Positions 1-8,177 of a stretch of 32,447 nucleotides of DNA are shown in pieces. The stretch is from Kordiimonadaceae bacterium (lineage in GTDB: Bacteria; Pseudomonadota; Alphaproteobacteria; Sphingomonadales; Emcibacteraceae). The stretch's first letter is position 1. Each line of letters starts with the position of its first letter. Where the stretch lies: assembly GCA_018675425.1 (NCBI GenBank), contig JABGYD010000061.1, positions 1-32,447 of the forward strand. Direction: 5' to 3'. The notes beneath the pieces were generated by a model. It worked only from the letters and a program-made list of their open reading frames with translations, was not told the DNA's origin and did no database searches. The position numbers and the translations under genes are program-made.

Positions 1-660
1 AGTAGTGTTGCATTTGGAACCAAAACTGACTTTGATAATGTTTACGTTGAAGGTATACGAAAAATAGAAACTATTGATATTGAATGTGCCCAGGAACTTG
101 GGTATCGCGTTAAACTTCTTGGTATTACTAGATATGATAAAGGTTTTTTATCTCAAAGGGTTCATCCAGCGATGATTGATCGGGATTTGCCTATAGCGGG
201 CGTTATGGATGGTTTTAATGCGCTGGTGGTTGATGGTGATTTTATTGATAGGACCTTTTATCAGGGACGTGGTGCTGGGGAGGGGCCAACAGCCTCGGCC
301 GTTGTTGCTGATCTCATCGATATAGCTCGTGGTTATTCCCGCCCAGCTTTTTTTATGCCTGCATCAAAACTTACACAAGCAAAAGCAGTTTCTATTAGTG
401 AACGTAAGGGAGCTTATTATGTTAGGTTTCATGTTGAGGATGATGCCGCTGTTATTGCGGACATAACATTGCACTTGGAGAGTGTCAGTATCAGCGTGGA
501 AACTATGTTACAAAAGACCACTGATCGGGACGGTACTATTTATGTAATTTTAGTGACAAACATAATAACAGAAACAACATTGAAAGATGTACTTAATCGT
601 ATCAATAAGCTTTCATCTGTGCTAGAAGAACCGCTATCTATCAGAATTGAAAAATTATAA
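1..660 (+). CDS. hom: Homoserine dehydrogenase, 3' part (5' end outside window)
   Basis: The frame is open from base 1, so the first ATG inside the window (172) is internal, not the start; 219 codons are visible. Homoserine dehydrogenase reduces aspartate semialdehyde to homoserine in threonine/methionine synthesis. Visible family landmarks are the VYVEGI segment, ELGYRVKLLGI, RVHPAMI and the glycine-rich GRGAGEGPTASAVVADL stretch of the catalytic domain. A C-terminal ACT regulatory domain follows from about visible residue 137 (KGAYYVRFHVED onward), which suggests feedback control by threonine as in the family. The NAD(P)-binding N-terminus lies outside the window. It is followed 50 bases later by glpX in the same direction, an order common in alphaproteobacteria. 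Confidence 0.95.
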   Translation, partial: SSVAFGTKTDFDNVYVEGIRKIETIDIECAQELGYRVKLLGITRYDKGFLSQRVHPAMIDRDLPIAGVMDGFNALVVDGDFIDRTFYQGRGAGEGPTASAVVADLIDIARGYSRPAFFMPASKLTQAKAVSISERKGAYYVRFHVEDDAAVIADITLHLESVSISVETMLQKTTDRDGTIYVILVTNIITETTLKDVLNRINKLSSVLEEPLSIRIEKL

Positions 661-710
661 TATTCAGATAATTTTAGTAAATTTTTTATATAATAAAGTA
701 GGAATAAATT

Positions 711-1688
711 ATGGCTGTTAAATCGACTTTAGATCGTATTTTTGTACTAGAGCTCGTACGTGTCACTGAGGCTGCTGCTATTGCTGCGGCAAAACTTGTT
801 GGTAAGGGTGATGAAAAGGCGGCTGACGCCGCTGCAGTTGATTCTATGCGTAACGAATTGAATAACCTAGCTATTAAAGGCCGAATTGTGATTGGTGAAG
901 GTGAGCGCGATGAAGCACCGATGCTTTACATAGGAGAAGAGGTAGGAACAGGTGAGGGACCTGAAATAGATATTGCCTTGGACCCACTTGAAGGAACAAC
1001 TATAGCCGCAAAGGCGATGCAAAACGCTTTAGCAGTTGTTGCTCTTGCTGAAAAGGGCAATCTTCTTAACGCCCCTGATGTTTATATGGATAAAATTGCT
1101 GTTGGGCCAGGGTTTGCCGATGGTATTGTTGATCTTGATAAAAGTGTTGATGAAAATATAATAGCCGTTGCAAGTGCCAAAGGCCGTCAGGTTAGTGATA
1201 TGCTGGTTTGTGTTCTTGATCGTCCGCGTCATGCGGATATGATTAAGAAAATCCGTGCTACAGGTGCTCGCGTCAAACTAATCGGTGATGGCGATGTTGC
1301 TGGGATTATTGATACGACTGATCCTGACACCTCTGTTGACCTCTATATGGGCTCTGGTGGGGCACCTGAGGGTGTTCTCGCAGCTGCCGCACTTAGATGT
1401 ACTGGCGGTCAAATTCAAGGGCGTTTGACGTTTCGTAATGATACTGAGCGTTCCCGTGCACGGAAATGGGGTATTAAGGATCTTGATCGTAAGTACTCAA
1501 CTGAGGAAATGGCTTCAGGTGATGTTATTTTTGCAGCTACCGGTGTTACAGATGGTACATTTCTTCGTGGTGTTCACAGTACTTTGGACGGTAAAGGGTA
1601 CACAACGGATACAGTAGTAATGCGTTCGGCATCAAAAACAGTTCGCAGTATTAAGACGGTTCATAATCGCGAAATTAAAACAGACTAG
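711..1688 (+). CDS. glpX: Fructose-1,6-bisphosphatase class II (GlpX)
   Basis: A 325-aa class II FBPase, normal length for the family. It hydrolyses fructose-1,6-bisphosphate to fructose-6-phosphate in gluconeogenesis; many GlpX enzymes also act on sedoheptulose-1,7-bisphosphate. Seen in the sequence: GKGDEKAAD (31-39), IGEGERDEAPML (61-72) and DPLEGT (91-96), the acidic clusters that bind metals and phosphate in this lithium-sensitive phosphatase fold. The ATG is preceded by AAGTAGGA (696-703) at a good distance. It lies between hom and recJ, with recJ only 5 bases downstream, so the three genes are probably co-transcribed. Confidence 0.96.
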   Translation: MAVKSTLDRIFVLELVRVTEAAAIAAAKLVGKGDEKAADAAAVDSMRNELNNLAIKGRIVIGEGERDEAPMLYIGEEVGTGEGPEIDIALDPLEGTTIAAKAMQNALAVVALAEKGNLLNAPDVYMDKIAVGPGFADGIVDLDKSVDENIIAVASAKGRQVSDMLVCVLDRPRHADMIKKIRATGARVKLIGDGDVAGIIDTTDPDTSVDLYMGSGGAPEGVLAAAALRCTGGQIQGRLTFRNDTERSRARKWGIKDLDRKYSTEEMASGDVIFAATGVTDGTFLRGVHSTLDGKGYTTDTVVMRSASKTVRSIKTVHNREIKTD

Positions 1689-1693
1689 GTCTA

Positions 1694-3502
1694 ATGACTA
1701 ACAATAATACTTCTATAGCTAAGGTTGACCTCATATTGGCTGTGGAAAAATCGGTTACTGAACGCGCATGGGTGGCGAGACCCGCTGAACACCGTATTAT
1801 TCAGGCTATTGTACAAAATCATGATTTACCTGAAATTGTTGCTCGAGTTATTGCTGGCCGGGGTATTAATATTGCTGATGCAGAATTTTTTTTAAAACCA
1901 ACTCTTAAAAAAATGCTTCCAGATCCTTCACAATTTAAGGATATGGATAAAGCATGTATCCGTGTTGCTGACGCCATCATTAGTGAGGAAAAGGTTGCTG
2001 TTTTTGGTGATTATGATGTAGACGGTGCAACTTCTTCAGCTATTTTTAAACGCTTTTTTAAATCTCTTAATCAGAATATTACGGCTTATATTCCAGATCG
2101 TATGACAGAAGGCTATGGGCCTAATACTAACGCACTTCTTGAACTTAAATCTACAGGTCATAAGTTAGTGATTACTGTTGATTGCGGAATTGTTTCTTTT
2201 GAACCACTTAAAGTGGCAACAGATGCAGGGTTAGATATTATAGTGATTGACCATCATCAGGCTGAAGCAAAGCTTCCGGATGCAGTCGCAGTGGTTAACC
2301 CTAATCGGCTTGATGAGGAGCCAGGTTACGGCCAACTTGCAGCCGTTGGTGTTAGTTTTATCACTATCATTGGTATTAACCGTGAGCTTAGAAACCGTGG
2401 ATGGTATGAAGAGCAAGGAATTAATGAGCCTAAAATAATTGAATGGCTTGATCTTGTTGCACTTGGTACGATTTGTGATGTAGTGCCACTAGTTGGAATT
2501 AATCGGGCATTTGTTTCACAAGGACTTAAAGTCATGGCGGAGCGACGGAATGAGGGCCTCAAGGCCCTTAGTGACGTGGCTGGCATAAATGAGCCACTCG
2601 GAACATATCATGCTGGTTTTTTACTTGGTCCTCGGGTTAATGCTGGTGGCCGTGTGGGGCGCTCAGAATCGGGAACTATTCTTTTAAGCACCGATGATGC
2701 TCTAGAGGCTCAGAACATATCAAATGAACTTAATACCTATAATGCAGAACGGCAGGCAATTGAAGCTATGGTATTGGACGATGCTATGTCTCAGGTTCAG
2801 AGAAAAATAGGTGTTGGCGGAGTGGTTCCGCCTATTATTGTTGCTTCAAATGTTGGTTGGCACCCTGGCGTGATTGGTATTGTAGCAGGACGGCTTAAAG
2901 AACACTTTGGGAGACCAACCATTATCATAGCTGTTGATGATAGTGGAAATGCCAAAGGTTCTGGTCGTTCTATCATGGGGGTTGACCTTGGATCAGCTAT
3001 AACGGCTGCAAGGCAATCAGATATATTAACAGCTGGCGGCGGTCATGCCATGGCTGCTGGGCTTAGCATGCAAAGTAAAAACATCGACGCACTTGATAAA
3101 TTTTTATGTGAAAGATTGGTCATAAATGTGGATGCAGCTCTAACACTACTCTCGCTTAAACTCGACGGCGTACTCAGCATCGGCGCTATAAATTCTAATT
3201 TGGTTGAAATTCTTGACCAAGTGGGTCCCTATGGGCAGGGAAATGCGGCACCGCGCTTTGCTTTTTCTGATGTTTACCTTTCCTATGTTGATATTGTTGG
3301 AAAAGATCATGTTAAATGCACTTTAAAAGGATTAGATGGCAGCTCTGTTAAAGCAATGGCATTTAGATGTGCTGATAAACCACTAGGGCGCTTACTTATG
3401 GCTTCCCGTTCAAAGACTATTAAAGTTGCAGGAACTATTAGAAATAACCATTGGAATGGCCGTACTTCTGCGGAGATATTTATCGATGATGCGGCGGAAT
3501 AA
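1694..3502 (+). CDS. recJ: Single-stranded-DNA-specific exonuclease RecJ
   Basis: A 602-aa RecJ, the 5'-3' single-strand exonuclease of recombinational and mismatch repair. The DHH phosphoesterase core is clear: GDYDVDGATS (105-114, metal-binding Asp106/108/110), VDCG (162-165) and DHH (186-188), then GPRVNAGGRVGRSE in the middle, and the DHHA1 motif GGGHAMAAG around residues 446-454. A C-terminal OB-type region follows (SIGAINSNLVEI to the end). Length fits bacterial RecJ (about 570-600 aa). The ATG lies 5 bases after the glpX stop, so translation is probably coupled. I see no frameshift or missing catalytic residue. Confidence 0.95.
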   Translation: MTNNNTSIAKVDLILAVEKSVTERAWVARPAEHRIIQAIVQNHDLPEIVARVIAGRGINIADAEFFLKPTLKKMLPDPSQFKDMDKACIRVADAIISEEKVAVFGDYDVDGATSSAIFKRFFKSLNQNITAYIPDRMTEGYGPNTNALLELKSTGHKLVITVDCGIVSFEPLKVATDAGLDIIVIDHHQAEAKLPDAVAVVNPNRLDEEPGYGQLAAVGVSFITIIGINRELRNRGWYEEQGINEPKIIEWLDLVALGTICDVVPLVGINRAFVSQGLKVMAERRNEGLKALSDVAGINEPLGTYHAGFLLGPRVNAGGRVGRSESGTILLSTDDALEAQNISNELNTYNAERQAIEAMVLDDAMSQVQRKIGVGGVVPPIIVASNVGWHPGVIGIVAGRLKEHFGRPTIIIAVDDSGNAKGSGRSIMGVDLGSAITAARQSDILTAGGGHAMAAGLSMQSKNIDALDKFLCERLVINVDAALTLLSLKLDGVLSIGAINSNLVEILDQVGPYGQGNAAPRFAFSDVYLSYVDIVGKDHVKCTLKGLDGSSVKAMAFRCADKPLGRLLMASRSKTIKVAGTIRNNHWNGRTSAEIFIDDAAE

Positions 3503-3553
3503 ATATAATTTTTATCTTTTGAAAAAAAAGATAGTCTAATTATAAAAAATATA

Positions 3554-3581
3554 TTGACCCATCACTCCTGAAGGGTTAGAA
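3554..3581 (+). promoter_or_regulatory. Candidate promoter of tRNA-Glu
   Basis: TTGACC (3554-3559) is a five-of-six match to the -35 consensus. A 16-17 base spacer leads to TTAGAA (3576-3581), a weak -10. Initiation would fall about 10 bases before the tRNA. The position fits a short leader, but the -10 match is poor. Confidence 0.35.
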
Positions 3582-3600
3582 ACCACCCACTGCCTTGGAC

Positions 3601-3675
3601 GGCCCCTTCGTCTAGCGGTTAGGACGCGGCCCTTTCACGGCTGAAACACGGGTTCGATTCCCGTAGGGGTCACCA
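3601..3675 (+). tRNA. tRNA-Glu (anticodon TTC)
   Basis: A complete cloverleaf can be folded by eye. Acceptor GGCCCCT (3601-3607) pairs with AGGGGTC (3665-3671), with one G:T pair. Anticodon stem CGGCC (3627-3631) pairs with GGCTG (3639-3643) around a 7-base loop with TTC at 3634-3636. The T arm contains GGTTCGATTCC. The discriminator base is A3672 and CCA is genome-encoded (3673-3675). The D-loop TCTAGCGGTTAGGAC is the usual alphaproteobacterial tRNA-Glu form. Confidence 0.97.
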
Positions 3676-3982
3676 CTTCTTGCGAAGTTGGGAAAATCAT
3701 TAATATATTATACCTTACTTTTTTTAAGTTCCTAAAATTTGAACTATTTCAAGTAAAAAAGAATACTTCCTTATCTATATTTTGTGCCTTAGTCAAATTA
3801 TTATTAAAAAAAGGATTAATGATTTTTTATAAAAAGAAAAATTATGACTTGTGGATTAGAAATATTATTGTTTTAGGTTGATTTTTCTAAATTTTTAGCT
3901 GCTAAATACATTGATTTACTTAAATATATTAGGCATAAGATTTTATTTAAATTAGATAGTTCATGATTAGGAAAATAAGCTA
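3676..3982. other. Non-coding A+T-rich gap after tRNA-Glu
   Basis: This 307-base stretch is very A+T-rich and holds no convincing ORF. A 5-bp hairpin (ACTTC 3675-3679 with GAAGT 3684-3688) follows the tRNA but has no T-tract directly after it, so it is at most a processing signal. A T7 run lies at 3719-3725. The last 80 bases carry a candidate promoter and the ribosome binding site of the next gene. Confidence 0.6.
3911..3939 (+). promoter_or_regulatory. Candidate promoter for the dehydrogenase-aldolase-AKR operon
   Basis: TTGATT (3911-3916), a 17-base spacer and CATAAG (3934-3939) match four of six consensus bases in each box. It is followed by a leader of about 35 bases and AGGA (3969-3972) before the ATG at 3983. 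In such A+T-rich DNA, chance matches are common. Confidence 0.3.
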
Positions 3983-4993
3983 ATGACTATAAAAGTTTGT
4001 GCTTTGGGTGACTTCTTCCTTGCTCCTGAACTATTCCAAAAAAGGGTAATTAATTTTTGTGGAAATGGTATTGATCTTACCGTTCATAAGATGTCGCCGG
4101 GGCCAATGATATCGGGTGAATATGGTGATACTATAAGGGAATATTCAGGAAAAGAAGAAGAAGTTATTGAGTTGGCAAGGGAGGCAAATGCAATATTAAT
4201 ACATATTGCGCCTATCAGCCGTCGTGTTATTAATGCGCTTCCAAATTTAAAATTCATCGGTGTGGGACGCGGCGGACCTGTTAACGTAGATCAGGCTGCT
4301 GCTATTGAGCGGAATATTTTTTTAGCGAATGCACCAGGACGAAATGCAGGTGCGGTTGCAGAGTTCACCGTTGGGGCAATTATTAGCACAAGTCGTAAAA
4401 TTGCGATGGGAACTCAGGAGATGAGAGCTAACGAATGGTCAAGGAGCCACTATCATTATGAAAATACGGGTTTAGAGCTTTCAGAAATGATCATAGGGCT
4501 TATTGGGTATGCCAATATTGGAAAAATTGTTGGTCGTCTTTTAAGTGCTTTTGGTGCAAAAGTAATATTTTTTGATCCTTACCAGGAGTTAACGCAAGAA
4601 GATAAAAAATTAGGAATAATGAAAGTCGACCTTGATGAATTATGTCGATCAAGCGATACTATTTCTTTTCACACGCGGCTGACCAATGATACAGAAAATA
4701 TGTGTGACGATAGTTTCTTGTCGAAATTGAAGCCAAATTGTTTATTGATAAATACCGCTCGTGGCGAACTTATTAATCAAAGGTCTCTATTGAAGTATTT
4801 AAAATTGGGTTCAGTGGGTGGAGTATTTCTCGATACCTTTAATCCGGAGCCGCCAATGATTAATGACCCGTTAATTCATCACCCAAAAGTTTTTTCCACT
4901 CCACATATTGCGGGTGCGTCAAAAACATCAGCACATGTCGCAGTTGATGCAATCTCCAAAGCATTAGCAGGTTGGATACATGATAATAAATAA
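3983..4993 (+). CDS. D-isomer-specific 2-hydroxyacid dehydrogenase family protein
   Basis: A 336-aa NAD(P)-dependent dehydrogenase of the PGDH/FDH/glycerate dehydrogenase type, converting a 2-hydroxy acid and the matching 2-keto acid. The catalytic triad is visible: Arg260 in NTARGEL, Glu289 in NPEPP and His308 in TPHIAG. The Rossmann loop is GLIGYANIG (172-180), where the second glycine of the usual GxGxxG is alanine (Ala177), followed by Asp198 in FFDPY. First gene of a three-gene plus-strand operon with a class II aldolase (16 bases downstream) and an aldo/keto reductase, so the substrate is probably a sugar acid or a keto acid made from one. The exact substrate cannot be read from sequence. 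Confidence 0.88.
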   Translation: MTIKVCALGDFFLAPELFQKRVINFCGNGIDLTVHKMSPGPMISGEYGDTIREYSGKEEEVIELAREANAILIHIAPISRRVINALPNLKFIGVGRGGPVNVDQAAAIERNIFLANAPGRNAGAVAEFTVGAIISTSRKIAMGTQEMRANEWSRSHYHYENTGLELSEMIIGLIGYANIGKIVGRLLSAFGAKVIFFDPYQELTQEDKKLGIMKVDLDELCRSSDTISFHTRLTNDTENMCDDSFLSKLKPNCLLINTARGELINQRSLLKYLKLGSVGGVFLDTFNPEPPMINDPLIHHPKVFSTPHIAGASKTSAHVAVDAISKALAGWIHDNK

Positions 4994-5009
4994 ATTTTAG
5001 GAATAAATA

Positions 5010-5678
5010 ATGATACAAAAAAACACAAGGGAAACAAGGCAGTCAATCATTGATGCCTGTCTGTGGATGAATAGCTCAGGCCTGAACCAGGGAACATCTG
5101 GGAATATTAGTGTTTTTACAGATGAAGGGATTTTAATCACACCCAGCAGCTTACCTTATGAAGAAACACAACCAGAGGATATTGTATTGTTACCTGGCGA
5201 TGGATTATTAGGCGAAGCAGTTGGACGTCACCGACCCTCATCGGAATGGAAATTTCATGCTGATATTTATAACAAAAGAGATGATATTCATTCAGTTGTT
5301 CACACCCACTCTATCTATGCGACTGCACTCTCAATGTTACGAAAGGATATTCCAAGTGTTCATTATATGATTGGAGTTTTTGGTGGTGATAGTATTCGTT
5401 GTGCTGATTACGCCCACTATGGTAGTAAAGAATTATCTGAAAATGCACTTATCGCTCTGCAAGACAGAACGGGATGTTTGCTGGGAACTCACGGGATGAT
5501 CGCCTGCGGTGGCGATCTAAAGCAAGCTTTATGGAGAGCGGGAGAACTTGAAGCGCTTTGTCAGCAATATCACCTTGCCTGTCAAATAGGAAAACCTTCT
5601 ATTTTGACAGCTCAAGAAATGATTGAGGTGCGGGAACGTATGAAATCAGGCTATGGTGTTTGGCCAAAGAAAGACTGA
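5010..5678 (+). CDS. Class II aldolase/adducin family protein (FucA/OtnC-like)
   Basis: A 222-aa zinc-dependent aldolase of the L-fuculose-phosphate aldolase family. Metal ligands match E. coli FucA in spacing: Glu79 (PSSEW), His98 and His100 (VHTHS), His161 (GTHG). The phosphate-binding GNISV (31-35) and TPSSLPY (44-50) segments are present. Family members cleave or decarboxylate phosphorylated ketoses: L-fuculose-1-P, L-ribulose-5-P (epimerase), 3-oxo-tetronate-4-P (OtnC). It has a good AGGA (4999-5002) ribosome site. Together with the facing FGGY kinase it suggests a phosphorylate-then-cleave pathway. Which sugar is used is inference, and the four-carbon acid route (OtnC) is a real alternative because a 2-hydroxyacid dehydrogenase lies upstream. 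Confidence 0.9.
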   Translation: MIQKNTRETRQSIIDACLWMNSSGLNQGTSGNISVFTDEGILITPSSLPYEETQPEDIVLLPGDGLLGEAVGRHRPSSEWKFHADIYNKRDDIHSVVHTHSIYATALSMLRKDIPSVHYMIGVFGGDSIRCADYAHYGSKELSENALIALQDRTGCLLGTHGMIACGGDLKQALWRAGELEALCQQYHLACQIGKPSILTAQEMIEVRERMKSGYGVWPKKD

Positions 5679-5696
5679 CACTAAAGGAGCTAGGGA

Positions 5697-6680
5697 GTGG
5701 TTGTTAAAGAAATAATAAGTATTGGAAATAGCCAAATGCCTACGGTTGGTATGGGGCTCTGGAAACTCGAAAAAGGTTTGGCGTCTAAAGGGGTGCGAGA
5801 TGCCATCTCGATGGGGTACCGCCACTTAGATAGTGCAACTGATTATGCCAACGAAACTGAAGTTGGGATTGGTATAAAGCAAGCTTTAGATGAGGGTCTG
5901 TGTACCCGCGAAGAGTTATGGATTACCTCAAAGCTGTGGAATACAGATCATCGTGCAGAACATGTACGGCCATCATTATTAAAAACAATGAATGATCTTC
6001 AAGTAGATTACTTAGATCTTTACCTTATCCATTTTCCAATTGCTTTAAAGCACGTTCCTCATGATCAACTTTATCCTGCTGACTGGATTTATGATTTAAA
6101 TGCAGAATGTCCAAAGATGGAATTAGATAACGTGCCTATTTCTGAGACTTGGAAAGCTATGGAGGAGCTTGTGGAAGAAGGCCTTGTTCGAAACATTGGC
6201 GTTTGTAATTTCTCTACTGGTTTAATACATGATTTATTATCCTACGCAAAGATAAAGCCGGCCGTTGTTCAGGTAGAAGTTCATCCCTATTTTACGCAAG
6301 AAAAATTAATACGCCTTTGTCGCGAACGTGATATCGCAGTTACTGCTTTCTCACCCCTTGGAGCTCTTTCATATGTGTCACTTAATATGGCTCAAAATTC
6401 CGACAACGTTCTTGGTGAACAGGTCGTTTTAACTGCTGCAAAAAGGCTAAGTAAATCACCCGCACAAGTGGTACTAAGGTGGGGTATTCAGAGGCATGTT
6501 TCCATAATTCCTAAATCTTCAAACCCAAAACGACAACTAGAAAATTTACAACTATTTGATTTTTCGCTTACTGATCAAGAAATGTCTGAGATAAGTGCAT
6601 TAAATCGCAATCAACGTTTTAATGATCCCGGCGAATTTTGTGAGCGAGCTTTTGGCGCTTTTCATCCAATTTATGATTAG
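5697..6680 (+). CDS. Aldo/keto reductase, xylose reductase-like
   Basis: A 327-aa NAD(P)H-dependent reductase of the AKR superfamily, a TIM barrel. The catalytic tetrad is complete: Asp45, Tyr50, Lys79, His112. These lie two residues further on than in yeast xylose reductase (Asp43, Tyr48, Lys77, His110). Further likeness to that group comes from LYLIHFPIALK near 108-118, VPISETWKAMEELV, the cofactor motif IPKSSNPKRQLEN and the RFNDP segment near the C-terminus. The start is GTG 5697, chosen because AAGGAG (5684-5689) sits 7 bases upstream. It probably interconverts an aldose or ketose with its polyol in this cluster. Its 3' end faces the kinase gene 21 bases away, with no clear terminator between. 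Confidence 0.9.
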   Translation: MVVKEIISIGNSQMPTVGMGLWKLEKGLASKGVRDAISMGYRHLDSATDYANETEVGIGIKQALDEGLCTREELWITSKLWNTDHRAEHVRPSLLKTMNDLQVDYLDLYLIHFPIALKHVPHDQLYPADWIYDLNAECPKMELDNVPISETWKAMEELVEEGLVRNIGVCNFSTGLIHDLLSYAKIKPAVVQVEVHPYFTQEKLIRLCRERDIAVTAFSPLGALSYVSLNMAQNSDNVLGEQVVLTAAKRLSKSPAQVVLRWGIQRHVSIIPKSSNPKRQLENLQLFDFSLTDQEMSEISALNRNQRFNDPGEFCERAFGAFHPIYD

Positions 6681-6701
6681 TAATTATAAAAAACTTTAGA
6701 T

Positions 6702-8177
6702 CTATGAATTCCAGACCGACATCATTTTTTTTTGTATCTGAACATATTTATTAAATAATTCATCATAAATTGCTACTTGATCGGGCTCGGGGTCAATACG
6801 TCTAGGTTTATTGATATGATTAATAGCATGATCAATATCCACATATATTTCTCCTGCAATTCCAGCCATTAATGCTGAGCCACGAGCACAGAGCTCGGTT
6901 TCGGTAGAGATGAAAACGGGAAGGTTAGTGCAGTTTGAAATAATTTTTGCCCAAAATAAACTGCGTGCCCCACCTCCTGCAAGAAAAATTCGTTCTGGAT
7001 CTTGATTTTTTAAACAGTCTTTTATTGATAATGCTACACCTTCATAAACCGCCCTTGTCATAGTGAGGGGGGTAGTTTTTTCATTTATTCCACTAAATTG
7101 AGCGCTGGCACCTGGTGAATAAAAAGGCGCTCTTTCTCCAGATAAAGATATATATGGATGATAAATTAATCCGTAGCTTCCAGCAGGGATTTTGCCTAGC
7201 TCTGCCTCTATATTGTTAAAATTTTTATCGTAGTTAAAAAGATCATATACCCAGTCAATATTTGGAGTGGCGGCCATTGTCGCTGACACCTTAATAAACA
7301 GTTCAGGTACTGCGTGCATTTCCATTCCGGATCGATCATTAGGTCCTTTTTTAAGAATATCAGATACTACAACGCTACATCCAGATGTTCCTAAGATCAC
7401 GCAAGCGTCTCCGTCTTTAATAGCTCCGCACCCAAGAGCTGTTGCTGCTACATCAAAGGCTCCACAGGCAATAGGGGTACCGATGGGCAAACCAGTAATA
7501 TTGGTTGAAAACTTTGTAACCGTTCCCGAATATTCTGAGGGTGTAAATAATTTAGGAATTAATGGAAATAAATTTTTAATCTTCAGGTGATCAAATAATT
7601 CAACCGAGGTTGTTCCTGTTTCTAAATTAAGTAATGAAGTAGATGCATCAGTGGTGTCCGTACTGATTAGATTGGTAAGTTTGTACCTTATCCAATCTTT
7701 ACAAAACATTAGATTATGAGCCTTAGCAATCTGTTCTGGTTTATTATCTTTCAACCATCGTAACAAAACACTTGTTGCGCCAGGAAAAAGTGGTGAACCA
7801 GTTATTTTAAAAATACTTTCACTTATAGGAGAATTATTCTCTAATTCTGTCACTAAACTTTCTGCTCTACTGTCATTCCAAAGAATAGCGCGTCCAATTG
7901 GTTTTCCGTCCTTGTCGATAAGCCAAAGGCCTTCTCCTTGGCCTGAAACCGCAGCAGCTAAAATTTTTGACCCGGGTCCCATTTTAAGTATTACACTTTT
8001 GATCGTTTCTGCAACATCTTCCCATAGTTCATCCATATCAACCTCAGAGCAAGAACCACGTTTAATCAATCTGGTATCTCGTGATGATGAAAAGACCTGA
8101 CGCCCATGAATATTGAATAGAACAGCCTTTATTCGAGTAGTTCCCACATCAATACCTAGAAGATATTTGTTCGCCAT
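6702..8177 (-). CDS. FGGY-family carbohydrate kinase (xylulose/erythritol kinase-like)
   Basis: A 491-aa two-domain ATP-dependent sugar kinase. Visible: the N-terminal phosphate loop GIDVGTTRIKAV (8-19), SGQGEGLWLIDKDGKP (78-93), the catalytic base Asp242 in GAFDVAATALG, and the C-terminal LAGGGARSLFW nucleotide-binding segment. SVLLRWLKDNKPE and the CKDWIRYKLT segment resemble L-xylulose kinase (LyxK) and erythritol kinase (EryA) more than glycerol kinase. This is family resemblance from memory, so the substrate is not settled. Its ATG (complement of 8175-8177) directly follows the TAA of the upstream transporter gene. The ribosome site GAGGT lies inside that gene, so translation is coupled. 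Confidence 0.9.
   Translation of the reverse strand: MANKYLLGIDVGTTRIKAVLFNIHGRQVFSSSRDTRLIKRGSCSEVDMDELWEDVAETIKSVILKMGPGSKILAAAVSGQGEGLWLIDKDGKPIGRAILWNDSRAESLVTELENNSPISESIFKITGSPLFPGATSVLLRWLKDNKPEQIAKAHNLMFCKDWIRYKLTNLISTDTTDASTSLLNLETGTTSVELFDHLKIKNLFPLIPKLFTPSEYSGTVTKFSTNITGLPIGTPIACGAFDVAATALGCGAIKDGDACVILGTSGCSVVVSDILKKGPNDRSGMEMHAVPELFIKVSATMAATPNIDWVYDLFNYDKNFNNIEAELGKIPAGSYGLIYHPYISLSGERAPFYSPGASAQFSGINEKTTPLTMTRAVYEGVALSIKDCLKNQDPERIFLAGGGARSLFWAKIISNCTNLPVFISTETELCARGSALMAGIAGEIYVDIDHAINHINKPRRIDPEPDQVAIYDELFNKYVQIQKKMMSVWNS

Noticed and set aside
3513-3533. Terminator after recJ
   Set aside because: TATCTTTT/AAAAGATA pairs over 8 bp but is almost all A:T and lacks a T-tract after it; it may be chance in A+T-rich DNA.
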